Below are positions 17,389 through 25,967 of a stretch of 64,000 nt of DNA, piece after piece. Positions within the stretch are counted from its first letter, which is position 1. Each line of letters begins with the position of its first letter. Position numbers and translations under genes: made by a program. The notes under the pieces were generated by a model. That model did no database searches. It saw nothing but the letters and a program-made list of their open reading frames with translations, and was not told the DNA's origin. Source of the stretch: Cyanobacteria bacterium SBLK (GTDB lineage Bacteria > Cyanobacteriota > Cyanobacteriia > Cyanobacteriales > Spirulinaceae); assembly GCA_017746715.1 (NCBI GenBank), contig JAGHZQ010000065.1, positions 270,365 to 334,364 of the forward strand, read 5' to 3'.

Positions 17389-18492
17389 ATGGCAACAATT
17401 TTAGCGATCGAAACCAGTTGTGATGAAACGGCTGTCGCGATCGTGCGCGATCGCCAGATTTTCAGTAATATTGTCGCCTCGCAAATTGAAATTCACCGAG
17501 AGTATGGGGGTGTTGTCCCGGAAGTGGCATCTCGACATCACTTGGAAACGATTAATTTTTGCATTGATGCTGCCTTCAAAGAGTCCCAACTCCACTGGTC
17601 GAATATTGACGCGATCGCGGCGACCTGCGCCCCTGGATTGGTGGGGGCGTTGTTGGTGGGAATGACGGCAGCCAAAACCTTAGCCGTGGTTCGCCATTTG
17701 CCATTTTTAGGCATTCACCATTTAGAAGGACATATTTATGCTGCTTATCTAAGCGAACCGAAGTTACAACCGCCGTTTTTGTGTTTGTTGGTTTCGGGAG
17801 GACATACCAGCTTAATTCGCGTCACCGATGGCGGCATTTACGAGCAACTGGGAGCAACGCGAGACGATGCGGCAGGGGAAGCCTTTGATAAGGTGGCGCG
17901 GTTGTTGGGACTGGGATATCCCGGCGGTCCGGCAATCGATCGCCTTGCCAAACAGGGGAATCCTCGTGCCTTTGCTTTACCCGAAGGACGCGTTTCCAAA
18001 CCCGAGGGGGGATATCATCCTTACGATTCCAGTTTTAGCGGTTTAAAAACGGCAATGCTGCGGTTGGTACAAAAGTTAGAAAAACAAAATGAAGAATTAC
18101 CGATCGCGGATTTAGCCGCCAGCTTTCAAGAAACTGTCGCGCGATCGCTGGTGAAAAAAACCTTGGCTTGTGCTTTAGATTATAGATTGCCAACCATCGT
18201 AACGGGGGGAGGAGTTGCCGCCAATAGCGCCTTGAGACGGTATCTCCAAGAAGCCGCCGATCGCCATAATTTAAAGGTTTATTGTCCGCCTTTAAAACTC
18301 TGTACCGATAATGCCGCCGCGATCGCCTGTGCTGCTGCCGAGCGGTTTAATCGCGGCGAAACGTCTCCTCTGACCTTGGGCGCGCGATCGCGTATGGCCA
18401 TTACGCAGGTTGGCGAGCTTTATCACTCATCACTCACCACTCACCCATCGCCAGTCACCCATCATCACTCACCAGTTTACAAGCCAAGCTAA
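17389..18492 (+). CDS. tsaD: tRNA threonylcarbamoyladenosine transferase TsaD
   Basis: TsaD (Gcp/YgjD) transfers threonylcarbamoyl to A37 of ANN-decoding tRNAs, with TsaB, TsaE and TsaC. The N-terminal ILAIETSCDETAVAIV, the metal-binding HHLEGH near residues 111-116, and SGGHTSL and GGGVAANSALR nucleotide-site motifs are all present. The family core ends near MAITQVGELY. About 22 further residues (HSSLTTHPSPVTHHHSPVYKPS) are encoded by CACTCACCA-type repeat DNA and are not family-typical. The stop overlaps the convergent sugar kinase gene by 4 bases. The promoter region is shared with divergent psaF. Confidence 0.96.
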   Translation: MATILAIETSCDETAVAIVRDRQIFSNIVASQIEIHREYGGVVPEVASRHHLETINFCIDAAFKESQLHWSNIDAIAATCAPGLVGALLVGMTAAKTLAVVRHLPFLGIHHLEGHIYAAYLSEPKLQPPFLCLLVSGGHTSLIRVTDGGIYEQLGATRDDAAGEAFDKVARLLGLGYPGGPAIDRLAKQGNPRAFALPEGRVSKPEGGYHPYDSSFSGLKTAMLRLVQKLEKQNEELPIADLAASFQETVARSLVKKTLACALDYRLPTIVTGGGVAANSALRRYLQEAADRHNLKVYCPPLKLCTDNAAAIACAAAERFNRGETSPLTLGARSRMAITQVGELYHSSLTTHPSPVTHHHSPVYKPS

Positions 18493-19484
18493 ACCGATTC
18501 CCGATTGCTCATTGCCGATCGCAAAAATGTTTCGACTTCCGAGGCAGTGGGTTGTGCGGTCATCGCACCGACTCGGGTCGTCGCGATCGCGCCGACGGCA
18601 GCAGCATAGGTAATAATTTCTCGCACGCTCTCGGCATCTTGCAAGCAGCCAATCCCCCTTTGGCAAAATTGGTAAACCAATCCAGCAACAAAGGCATCTC
18701 CCGCTCCCGTAGTCTCTTTAACGGGAATCTTGAAAGGGGCGATCGTGCCGGAATTGTCAGTCAAACAGTAGGAAATTTCACCATGACCGCCATCGGTCAC
18801 GATTACGCCTTCAACGGAATCGATATTGTAGAAAATCTGGGTTGCATCCGTCGTGCCGAAAAAATAGCGAGCCTCCTCGCCAGAAAATTTGATAAAGTCA
18901 ACAGCCTGCCATAACGAATTAATCAGACGATAGGATTGTTGCAGATCGGGCCAGAACATCGGTCGCCAATTCACATCCAAAACAATTTTGAGATAATACT
19001 CATCTGCCAATTCGAGGGCGCGAAATACGCTTTCTCTCGTTTGAGGATAGGCCAGTTCCAAAGTCCCGATGACTAAATAATCCGCTTCTTGGAAGAGTTC
19101 CACGGGAAGCTGAGAACTCTCTAAATAGGCATCGGCAAAAGTATTGGCAGAGCGGTCGCCAAAGTCCGAGAAAATGCGATCGCCATTTTCCTTTCGCAAA
19201 ACGTAAACTTCGCGTGTCGGTGCGGTGGGGTGGTATTGGACTCCCCGACAATCTACGTTTAATTGCTCGAGCAAGCGGATGGCTTCTTTTCCCGAGGCAT
19301 CTCGTCCCACGCAGCCGATAAATGCCGCCGGGATGCCTAATTTAACCAAACCGCTTGCTACATTTGCCGGAGCGCCCCCCGGAAAACGAGTCCAAGATTG
19401 AACTTCTTCTCGAGACTCTCCCACTCGATCCGCCAAACAATCAAACAGGATTTCCCCCAAACAGATCGCACGCAGATGACTCAT
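18489..19484 (-). CDS. PfkB-family carbohydrate kinase (fructokinase-like)
   Basis: This ribokinase-fold sugar kinase starts MSHLRAICLGEILFDCLAD and carries the first PfkB signature FPGGAPANVASGLVKLG near residues 34-50. The second signature ETTGAGDAFVAGLVYQF contains the catalytic Asp near 265. The first signature type is the one seen in fructokinases. A sugar substrate is inferred from resemblance. It converges with tsaD with a 4-base overlap of the stop regions, so the two ends share no terminator. Cytosolic. Confidence 0.88.
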   Translation of the reverse strand: MSHLRAICLGEILFDCLADRVGESREEVQSWTRFPGGAPANVASGLVKLGIPAAFIGCVGRDASGKEAIRLLEQLNVDCRGVQYHPTAPTREVYVLRKENGDRIFSDFGDRSANTFADAYLESSQLPVELFQEADYLVIGTLELAYPQTRESVFRALELADEYYLKIVLDVNWRPMFWPDLQQSYRLINSLWQAVDFIKFSGEEARYFFGTTDATQIFYNIDSVEGVIVTDGGHGEISYCLTDNSGTIAPFKIPVKETTGAGDAFVAGLVYQFCQRGIGCLQDAESVREIITYAAAVGAIATTRVGAMTAQPTASEVETFLRSAMSNRESV

Positions 19485-19670
19485 ACAGCCTTTACTTGTC
19501 GATATAGATTCGCTCTTATTGTCGCATTGATTCGGAACGAGGCGCGCGACAACGATCGATTATCTTCATCAATGGGTATACGAACAATTCTCAAGGGCAG
19601 GCGCGAGACCTCTCGGGTTTCGGCTAAAATTGAGGCAGAATAGGTAAAAATAACTAAGGTTAGAGCTTCT

Positions 19671-19940
19671 ATGGCTGAAAGCAAGTTCAACTCGCCGGTA
19701 TCGCTATCGGAACGGGAGGTGCAAATTATCGAGCTCGTATCTAATGGGTTGACCAATCATCAGATTGCTCGCGAATTGGAAATTAGCAAGAGAACGGTAG
19801 ACAATCACATCAGCAATATTCTAACCAAAACAGCAACGGATAATCGCGTTGCTTTGGTGCGTTGGGCGCTGCAATGGGGAAAAGTTTGTATCGATGATGT
19901 AAATTGCTGTAGTTTGCCCGAACCCGATGCCGATCGCTAA
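19671..19940 (+). CDS. pedR: LuxR-type transcriptional regulator, PedR-like
   Basis: This 89-residue protein consists almost only of a LuxR/GerE helix-turn-helix: LSEREVQIIELVSNGLTNHQIARELEISKRTVDNHISNIL. The tail RVALVRWALQWGKVCIDDVNCCSLP, with three Cys, matches Synechocystis PedR (Ssl0564). PedR is a redox-controlled regulator in which thioredoxin reduction of a conserved Cys changes DNA-binding activity when photosynthetic electron flow rises. Lack of a receiver domain fits that family. The gene overlaps the start of the TolB-like gene by 14 bases. The assignment rests on overall layout and the Cys tail. Confidence 0.8.
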   Translation: MAESKFNSPVSLSEREVQIIELVSNGLTNHQIARELEISKRTVDNHISNILTKTATDNRVALVRWALQWGKVCIDDVNCCSLPEPDADR

Positions 19941-20517
19941 TGATGGGACATTTCTCTCCCGGTTGCTTTTAGGCGGGAGTGGGTGTTTGTTGGCAGTGGC
20001 CTGCACGCGACAAAATTTTATTACCCCACCGACCCAAAGTTTGGGGGCAACCCTCAATAGCACTTCGGCAGAGAATCATCCCCAATTCTCCTATGACGGT
20101 CGTTATGTCGTATTTGCATCGGATCGTCGCAATTATCGCCAAATTTACGTTTACGATTTACAACGCCGTCAGTTAGTGCCGCTTCCGGGGTTAAATCAAC
20201 AGGGAATTTTACAGGATCGACCAGATATTAGTGCCGACGGTCGCTACATTGTTTACGTTTCCGAGCGCTCGGGGAAACCGGATATCATGGTTTACGATCG
20301 CAAAACCTATCAAACCGAAACGATTACTCGCAATCTCCTCGGAGAAGTTCGCAATCCCACCGTGAGCGGTAACGGTCGTTTTATTGCTTTTGAAACCAAT
20401 CGTTCGGGACAATGGGATATTGAAATTTACGATCGCGGGGCGGGGATCGAGCGATCGACTCCCAATCCTTTTTCTAATTCTGCCCCGACTGTTCCCGACT
20501 CCGCACCGGAACCCTAA
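19927..20517 (+). CDS. TolB-like beta-propeller lipoprotein
   Basis: A lipobox LLAVAC near residues 21-26 after a hydrophobic stretch predicts a lipid-anchored periplasmic or outer-face protein. Three WD40-like/TolB-type repeats follow: PQFSYDGRYVVFASDRR, PDISADGRYIVYVSERSG and PTVSGNGRFIAFETNRSG, each ending with a D-I-x-V/I-Y-D strand. Only about half a propeller is present, so the protein may dimerise or be shorter than TolB proper. The C-terminus is Pro-rich. The ATG lies inside the pedR gene, implying translational coupling with that regulator. Confidence 0.75.
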   Translation: MPIANDGTFLSRLLLGGSGCLLAVACTRQNFITPPTQSLGATLNSTSAENHPQFSYDGRYVVFASDRRNYRQIYVYDLQRRQLVPLPGLNQQGILQDRPDISADGRYIVYVSERSGKPDIMVYDRKTYQTETITRNLLGEVRNPTVSGNGRFIAFETNRSGQWDIEIYDRGAGIERSTPNPFSNSAPTVPDSAPEP

Positions 20518-20526
20518 ACCGACAAC

Positions 20527-21444
20527 ATGGGGGGAATGAGTTCGAGCGGGCTAAGTTTTTTACACGAGCGAAAAATGCAAGAGCGTCCCTTTATCCATAT
20601 TTCGGTTTTACAGCAAGAATTAATCGCGGGTTTGCAGATTCGGAGGGGAGGACATTATTTAGATGCGACGGTCGGGGGAGGAGGACATAGTTACGGGATC
20701 TGGCAAACCGCACCCGAGGTAAAACTGACCGCCATCGATCGCGACGAGACGGCCATTGCGGCAGCTCGAGCCCAGTTACCCGCAACCGTACAATTTTGGC
20801 AGGGCAATTTTGCCGATTACCATCCCCTCGATCTTAAATTTGATGGGATTATTGCCGATCTGGGGGTGAGTTCTCCCCAATTCGACAATCGCGATCGCGG
20901 GTTTAGCTTTCAACAAGAGGCGGCATTGGATATGCGAATGGATCGCCGTCAAAAACTCACGGCTGCCGAGATTGTCAATCGGCGATCGCAAAAAGAACTG
21001 GCCGATATTATTTATCAATATGGAGAAGAACGACTCTCGCGACGGATTGCCGGACGAATTGTAGAAAAACGTCCTTTGCAAACAACAAAAGAATTAGCAG
21101 ACCTGATTTATTATGCCGTTCCTGCTAAATATCGCCATGGGAAGATTCATCCGGCAACGCGAACCTTTCAAGCCTTGAGACTTGTCGTTAATGCGGAGCT
21201 AGAATCCTTAGAAAAGTTGATTCGTATTGCGCCAGAATGGTTAAAGATTGGCGGGCGTATTGGTATTATCAGCTTTCACAGCTTAGAAGATCGCATTGTC
21301 AAACATGGTTTTCGCAATGCAAATGATTTGAAAGTAATCACTAAAAAACCGATTATTGCTGGAGACGAAGAGCGGCAAAATAATCCTCGTTCTCGGTCTG
21401 CCAAACTTCGCTTCGCCGAACGAATCGAAAACCGTAGGTATTGA
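20527..21444 (+). CDS. rsmH: 16S rRNA (cytosine(1402)-N(4))-methyltransferase RsmH
   Basis: RsmH (MraW) methylates N4 of C1402 in the 16S rRNA P site. The SAM-binding motif YLDATVGGGGHS is near residue 45. FDGIIADLGVSSPQFD, RGFSFQQEAALDMRMD and the ATRTFQALRLVVNAEL block are family hallmarks. The C-terminal GRIGIISFHSLEDRIVK is also diagnostic. Three in-frame ATGs (20527, 20536, 20575) precede the conserved core and none has a clear ribosome binding site. The last gives MQERPFIHISVL, which is where family similarity begins, so the true start may be 20575. Confidence 0.95.
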   Translation: MGGMSSSGLSFLHERKMQERPFIHISVLQQELIAGLQIRRGGHYLDATVGGGGHSYGIWQTAPEVKLTAIDRDETAIAAARAQLPATVQFWQGNFADYHPLDLKFDGIIADLGVSSPQFDNRDRGFSFQQEAALDMRMDRRQKLTAAEIVNRRSQKELADIIYQYGEERLSRRIAGRIVEKRPLQTTKELADLIYYAVPAKYRHGKIHPATRTFQALRLVVNAELESLEKLIRIAPEWLKIGGRIGIISFHSLEDRIVKHGFRNANDLKVITKKPIIAGDEERQNNPRSRSAKLRFAERIENRRY

Positions 21445-21465
21445 TTCCTTGAAATTCCTTCTGCT

Positions 21466-22356
21466 TTAGAAACTGCCGATAAAAAGATAGGCATGAACCA
21501 CCGAAGCAATGACACTGAGAAAAGATGCTAAAAGCAAGGCGATCGCGACCAGTAAATGAATGTGACCTTCGCGTTTGTGGGGATTGAACCCAGGTAATTT
21601 TGTCACCAAATACCCCCCGATAAAACCGCCAAAATGTCCCCAATTATCTACCCTCGGAACTAATAATCCATATACGAAGCCGATTAAAGCATAAGCCCAG
21701 CCAATTTGACGAATCGCGGGATCTTTCGTTGTCTGTCCGTAGGACAGCATTGCCCCAAATAATCCAAAAACTCCCCCCGATGCCCCGATCGAAAAAGAAG
21801 CCCCTTGTAAGATGGGCGGTAAAGGCATTAGACCCGTCCCGGCCAGACTGGTGAGTAAAGAGCCAGTCACTGCAGCCACAATATACAGAATCGTCAAACG
21901 ACCCGCACCGTAAAACTTTGCCACGCTCGGGGCGAGATGGCGAATCCAGAGTAAATTAAAAAGAATATGCAGCACGCTACCATGCAGCCAAGCAGAACTC
22001 AAAACCGTCCACCAACGACCGAAAGTAAAAACGGGAACGGCTCCCGTCGAGCCTAAAATAAAGGTACTTTGACCGCTCGGGGATAAAAAGTTCAAGAAGC
22101 TATTCATCCCCGCACCCCCACCTCCCAAACCGATCCCCAAGGGATTCATCGCCAGAGAGGCGATATAGAGGGCGATACAACCCCATGTAATAATCGGGAT
22201 AACGCCAAAATCGTTGCCCAGACGCTGCAAACTGCGCCGATAGCCCCAAATTCCGGGGTTGCGCCGCCCGCAGTGGGGACAGGTCTTAGCCGTAACTGAG
22301 ACAATTTTATTGCAGGAGGGACAGCTAACGGAACCCTCGGTTTGACGTTCGAACAT
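21466..22356 (-). CDS. rhomboid intramembrane serine protease with zinc ribbon
   Basis: Starts at ATG 22356 (the longer frame begins with TTG). The N-terminus has a CPSCNK...CPHCGRRNPG zinc ribbon, followed by six or more TM segments. The catalytic dyad is visible: Ser in SIGASGGVFG (about residue 193) and His in NWGHFGGFIGGYL (about 241). WLHGSVLHILFN carries the conserved His/Asn of TM2. Rhomboids cleave TM segments of substrate proteins within the membrane. A Gly-rich region and an uncertain segment between residues 75 and 110 precede the core. The N-terminal ribbon may recruit a substrate or nucleic acid. It converges on rsmH. Confidence 0.9.
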   Translation of the reverse strand: MFERQTEGSVSCPSCNKIVSVTAKTCPHCGRRNPGIWGYRRSLQRLGNDFGVIPIITWGCIALYIASLAMNPLGIGLGGGGAGMNSFLNFLSPSGQSTFILGSTGAVPVFTFGRWWTVLSSAWLHGSVLHILFNLLWIRHLAPSVAKFYGAGRLTILYIVAAVTGSLLTSLAGTGLMPLPPILQGASFSIGASGGVFGLFGAMLSYGQTTKDPAIRQIGWAYALIGFVYGLLVPRVDNWGHFGGFIGGYLVTKLPGFNPHKREGHIHLLVAIALLLASFLSVIASVVHAYLFIGSF

Positions 22357-22386
22357 CAACTTCAATTCTGGGGAATCGTTGCTATC

Positions 22387-23283
22387 TTAACGCGGATTGG
22401 AGAAAGGAAGCGCTTGTCGTTTCTGTCGTTGCGATCGCGATCTTCGTCGTTGCAGGCTTTTCAGTAGAAATTGTCCGTATCGCCGCGATCGTGTCAGGGA
22501 TAAGCGAGGGAATCTCAGGCGCAATAAGTGTTGAATGTATTGAAGATACTGAGCGATCGTTACTTTACTTTCTCCTTCACTGCGTTCTTGGAAAATATAT
22601 CCAACCTCTTCAATGCGATCGAAACTGCCGCGCCCCAAGACTTCAATTAAAATTTTGTAGCCCGTCGGTTTCATTTCCTTGCCTTGAATGGCATCGCGAC
22701 GCAAGAGAAAATAACCGCTTAAGGGATCGCTAACGCGACCGACCACCCGAGGTAAAACGATTAATCCCAAAAGTTGAGCGCCTCGAGAGAGAATGCGACG
22801 GGCTAAACTCCACTCACTGACCCCTCCCCCTTCCACGTGACGGCTGGCAACCGCCAGATCTGCTCCTCGTTCCATTTTTGCATACAATTGCAAGAGGGCT
22901 TCTGGCGGATGTTGCAAGTCAGCATCGATCGCCCCCAAAATTTTCCCTTTCGCCACTTGCCATCCGCGAATAATTGCGGTTGAGAGTCCTTTTTCTGCTT
23001 GGCGGCGCATGACTTTGACTTGAGGATAGGATTGAGCAACGTTTAAAGCGACTTCCCACGTCCGATCCGGACTGTTATCGTCAACGATAATTAACTCATA
23101 GCGATCGCGAATTTTTTTATCCAATAAGTGAGTTAACTGTTCGACAACTGCCTTAATATTTTGACTTTCTTTATAGGTGGGAATAATTAAGGAAAATTCG
23201 ATCTTTCCTTGTTTGGGAGGAAAGGTGGGAATCTCCGTAACGAGCAATCGTCCGGCGGGAACGGGCAGGAGAGGTGGATGCAT
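22387..23283 (-). CDS. polyprenol monophosphomannose synthase-like glycosyltransferase (GT2)
   Basis: This GT-A fold enzyme has FSLIIPTYKESQNIKAVV near residue 30, the first Asp pair IIVDDNSPDRT near 64 and the DXD-like GAIDADLQHPPEALL near 115. The pattern matches dolichol-phosphate mannose synthase-like GT2 proteins, which charge polyprenyl phosphate with a sugar. The membrane helices of longer relatives are missing. Instead the last 35 residues are strongly basic (Arg/Gln-rich), which may aid membrane contact. It lies upstream of the rhomboid gene on the same strand with 30 bases between. The PIG-V-like mannosyltransferase at 49213-50460 could use its product, an inference. Confidence 0.85.
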   Translation of the reverse strand: MHPPLLPVPAGRLLVTEIPTFPPKQGKIEFSLIIPTYKESQNIKAVVEQLTHLLDKKIRDRYELIIVDDNSPDRTWEVALNVAQSYPQVKVMRRQAEKGLSTAIIRGWQVAKGKILGAIDADLQHPPEALLQLYAKMERGADLAVASRHVEGGGVSEWSLARRILSRGAQLLGLIVLPRVVGRVSDPLSGYFLLRRDAIQGKEMKPTGYKILIEVLGRGSFDRIEEVGYIFQERSEGESKVTIAQYLQYIQHLLRLRFPRLSLTRSRRYGQFLLKSLQRRRSRSQRQKRQALPFSNPR

Positions 23284-23367
23284 TTGAATGGGATTTTGTT
23301 ATAGAGGCAATTATTGCACCCCAGAATACCATAGATATTTCTTTTGACAATCCATATTCTGCCTGCA

Positions 23368-24045
23368 TTATTTCTCGATCGCAATTCCGGCAATATGAGG
23401 GCTAACAATGGGAAAAGAGACAGCAAATTCCTGAAATTTAACTAAATCAAATCCGCTTTTTGCCATCGCTTCTCCTGTTTCTCGGTTAGGGTGACAACGA
23501 TCGAAAAGAATTTGCCATGCCGGTTTTAAGCTATTTTGCAGGATTCTTGCGGTCGTTCCTGATTTAGCGGCAATATGTTCGATAAAAATAAACTTTCCTC
23601 CCGGTTTGAGAACGCGGGTAATTTCTTTTAAACTGGTTTCTAAATGGTTGACCGAACAGAGAACGTGAGTGCTGATTACCGTATCGATACAACCATTTTC
23701 AACGGGAATTGTCTCGGCAAATCCTTGATAAATATGACTTTCTCGCAAGCCGACTTTTTCGACTTCTTTTTGTAAATAAGCGTGCATAAAAGGATTGGGT
23801 TCGATGCCAATCCAATGAATGATTTGGGGATAATACCATAAATTGGCGCCTGCACCCGGGCCGATTTCTAAAATAGTATCCCCTTCAGAGAGTTCTGCAA
23901 ATAACTGTTGCTTGAGGTCTGCAAGAGTGGCACAATCGGGATAGTTTTTTAAGGCAATGCGGCGATCGCTCTCAAGGCCGGTTTTCGACATTCCCCAAGC
24001 AAACAAGCGTTTTTGCATTCGCGCAACGGGATTATTGAGTTTCAT
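23368..24045 (-). CDS. class I SAM-dependent methyltransferase (METTL7-like)
   Basis: Motif I TILEIGPGAGANLWYYP near residues 59-75 and motif III/IV around GCIDTVISTHVLCSVNHLE and VLKPGGKFIFIEHIA are clear. The sequence style (HVLCSV, FDRCHPNRETGEAM) is that of the METTL7/UbiE-like methyltransferase group. The substrate may be a thiol or small lipid but cannot be deduced. The ATG is 3 bases downstream of the stop of the preceding membrane protein gene, so the two are an operon. Confidence 0.8.
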   Translation of the reverse strand: MKLNNPVARMQKRLFAWGMSKTGLESDRRIALKNYPDCATLADLKQQLFAELSEGDTILEIGPGAGANLWYYPQIIHWIGIEPNPFMHAYLQKEVEKVGLRESHIYQGFAETIPVENGCIDTVISTHVLCSVNHLETSLKEITRVLKPGGKFIFIEHIAAKSGTTARILQNSLKPAWQILFDRCHPNRETGEAMAKSGFDLVKFQEFAVSFPIVSPHIAGIAIEK

Positions 24046-24048
24046 GGG

Positions 24049-25230
24049 TTAAACAAACAGGAAATACTGGGGGTATTGTCCCATAACCCATGCCGAGGCA
24101 AAAAGTAAAATTGCCAATCCCAAAGTTGCCCAAGCGACGGTTTGTTTATGCCAAGGAAGCTCGAAATATTTTTCGATAATATACATGAAGAAAAACGTGC
24201 CGCCAATGCCTTGTAATTGAGGAATTTGACCCACTGCACCCAAATATAGGGCGATCGCCCCTGAAGCAATGGTAACGGGTTGTAAAATCGCATATTCTCT
24301 TTTGCGATCGCTATACCATTTGGACGACCAAATTAACAACCCGAGGAAATAAACAAACGTGCCAACAAAAAGAACACCGGGGGCAAAAATGGCAAAATAA
24401 GAAAGTTGAAGACGACCAAGGCGAATGGTAACGTAAAAGATAAGAAATGCTAAAGAAGAGAGAGTTGTTCTTGGTAATAAAGAGCGTTGCGTAAATCCAA
24501 AAGAATAAACGCCGGGGATAACCACGATCGCGAATCCTAAATATGCCTCCAAAGCGATTGCACTAATAAATCCGAGAACCGTACTTTGGTGGAGAATGGC
24601 GATCGCGCTCCAAATTAAGAAGATTAGCAAACACCCCAAAGAATAAGGATCGGTTTTCAGTTTTTCGCACAATTTTTTAGCAAATTTGGGATGTAAATAA
24701 TAGGAGAATCCTAAAGCTCCGATAAAACCCAAACACCCCGGCAGGGCGATATATTCTCGAAGGGAAGAATGCAGGTAATAACTGCCTACCATTGTTCCCA
24801 TACAACCTAAATATACGGCAATTTCGTAAGCGGTCGCGGGAATTGCTCTTAATAAAGGCAGTAAATAAAGTTGTGCCAACCAACCCAAAGAAACAACTAA
24901 CAAAATGCTGGAAAATATCCAAATGACATGGGATAGAGTAAAAACGCCTCGCACTCGCTGCAATAATTTTGCCGCACTGCGATCGGGTTGAGTTTGATAA
25001 TAATTCTGTTGCTGTCGTGCTATAGTTGGCGCGAGAATTTCGCGGGTTTCTAAGTCCCTAACAATTTCTAAACGGTGTTGCAAGGGAATGGTTTCGATCG
25101 CGGTGTTGATATTATCTGCTAAAACCGTTCCACAAAGCCAGCATTGCAAGTAAAAAAACAAGGCGATCGCACAACAAAGTCTTTCGATCGTCTTGGCATA
25201 CGATCGATATATTATCCTAAAATTTTTCAT
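24049..25230 (-). CDS. polytopic membrane protein of unknown function
   Basis: The ATG at 25230 has a purine-rich GAGAGGA 8-10 bases upstream and is preferred over the longer frame starting at 25269. An N-terminal hydrophobic segment (ALFFYLQCWLCGTVLA) resembles a signal, followed by a soluble region of about 65 residues including RHRLEIVRDLETREILAPT-like helices. About nine membrane segments then fill the rest. Arg/Lys loops such as HPKFAKKLCEKLKTD separate them. I do not recognise the family. The tight linkage to the methyltransferase gene suggests a shared function at the membrane. Confidence 0.6.
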   Translation of the reverse strand: MKNFRIIYRSYAKTIERLCCAIALFFYLQCWLCGTVLADNINTAIETIPLQHRLEIVRDLETREILAPTIARQQQNYYQTQPDRSAAKLLQRVRGVFTLSHVIWIFSSILLVVSLGWLAQLYLLPLLRAIPATAYEIAVYLGCMGTMVGSYYLHSSLREYIALPGCLGFIGALGFSYYLHPKFAKKLCEKLKTDPYSLGCLLIFLIWSAIAILHQSTVLGFISAIALEAYLGFAIVVIPGVYSFGFTQRSLLPRTTLSSLAFLIFYVTIRLGRLQLSYFAIFAPGVLFVGTFVYFLGLLIWSSKWYSDRKREYAILQPVTIASGAIALYLGAVGQIPQLQGIGGTFFFMYIIEKYFELPWHKQTVAWATLGLAILLFASAWVMGQYPQYFLFV

Positions 25231-25355
25231 CGGTCGCTTTCCTCTCAGACCTTCTTTCTTCCTTATCATGAAGGCGATCGCATTTAGGAAATTAAAAAAG
25301 CGACCAATTTTTTAATTGTCTGAGAACTTCCAGATTCTCCTCCGTATTGGGAGAA

Positions 25356-25889
25356 TTATTGCCAAGGAATCGAGCCTGTCGGACAATCTAACTCTTGATT
25401 AAGAATAGGTTCTGTTGGCAATTTAGGGGCAGTTGTGGACGGTTTTTCGGTCTGGCACATATTAACGACTGCTTCGTAATTATCTCCTTCTTTTTTTCCG
25501 TAGACAATTCCTGTATAACTGTGCAAATTTTCCTTCTTCGCCGTTGCCGTCATGGTCACGCTATGGGTGGGATCGCCGTGGGACAGCATGGCAAATTTAT
25601 AATCGGGGGTATCCAACTTAAAATCGAGCGCGAGTTCTTTGAGAGAGGCGGTTAATTCGCCATTGGTTTTATAATAGGCTTCTTGACCTCGGGCGACGGT
25701 TTGAATGTAAAATTTAGCTTGTTGTTCGCCGTCCAATTTGGGAATTTGCAAGCTAACTTTGCAACTTGCTACAACAAGTGGACTCAAACAGAGGAGGACT
25801 TTGCTCCCTTTAGCCAATATTTGCCAAATGGATTGTTTTTGATGGGAGACGATCGCGCGCTGACAAACCATTTGCTCGTAAGATTTCAT
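25356..25889 (-). CDS. type IV pilin-like lipoprotein
   Basis: ATG at 25889 with AAGG just upstream is preferred; the open frame extends to 26015 but overlaps the neighbouring GTPase promoter. A hydrophobic segment ending LSPLVVASC suggests a lipobox. The mature part has DGEQQAKFYIQTVARGQEAYYKTNGELTASLKELAL, typical of the cyanobacterial type IV pilin-like G/H group with its conserved Tyr and Gly. A classical G|FxxxE prepilin site is absent, so assembly into a pilus is doubtful. A conserved Cys pair near the C-terminus (NMCQ...LDCPTG) may form a disulfide. It is divergent from the GTPase gene. Confidence 0.65.
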   Translation of the reverse strand: MKSYEQMVCQRAIVSHQKQSIWQILAKGSKVLLCLSPLVVASCKVSLQIPKLDGEQQAKFYIQTVARGQEAYYKTNGELTASLKELALDFKLDTPDYKFAMLSHGDPTHSVTMTATAKKENLHSYTGIVYGKKEGDNYEAVVNMCQTEKPSTTAPKLPTEPILNQELDCPTGSIPWQ

Positions 25890-25967
25890 TATCCTTAACA
25901 ATGAAGTTGTAGAACTCCCTACAATAATTTGAGAGAACATTCCGAACATTGTTCCCCTAACCCAAAA

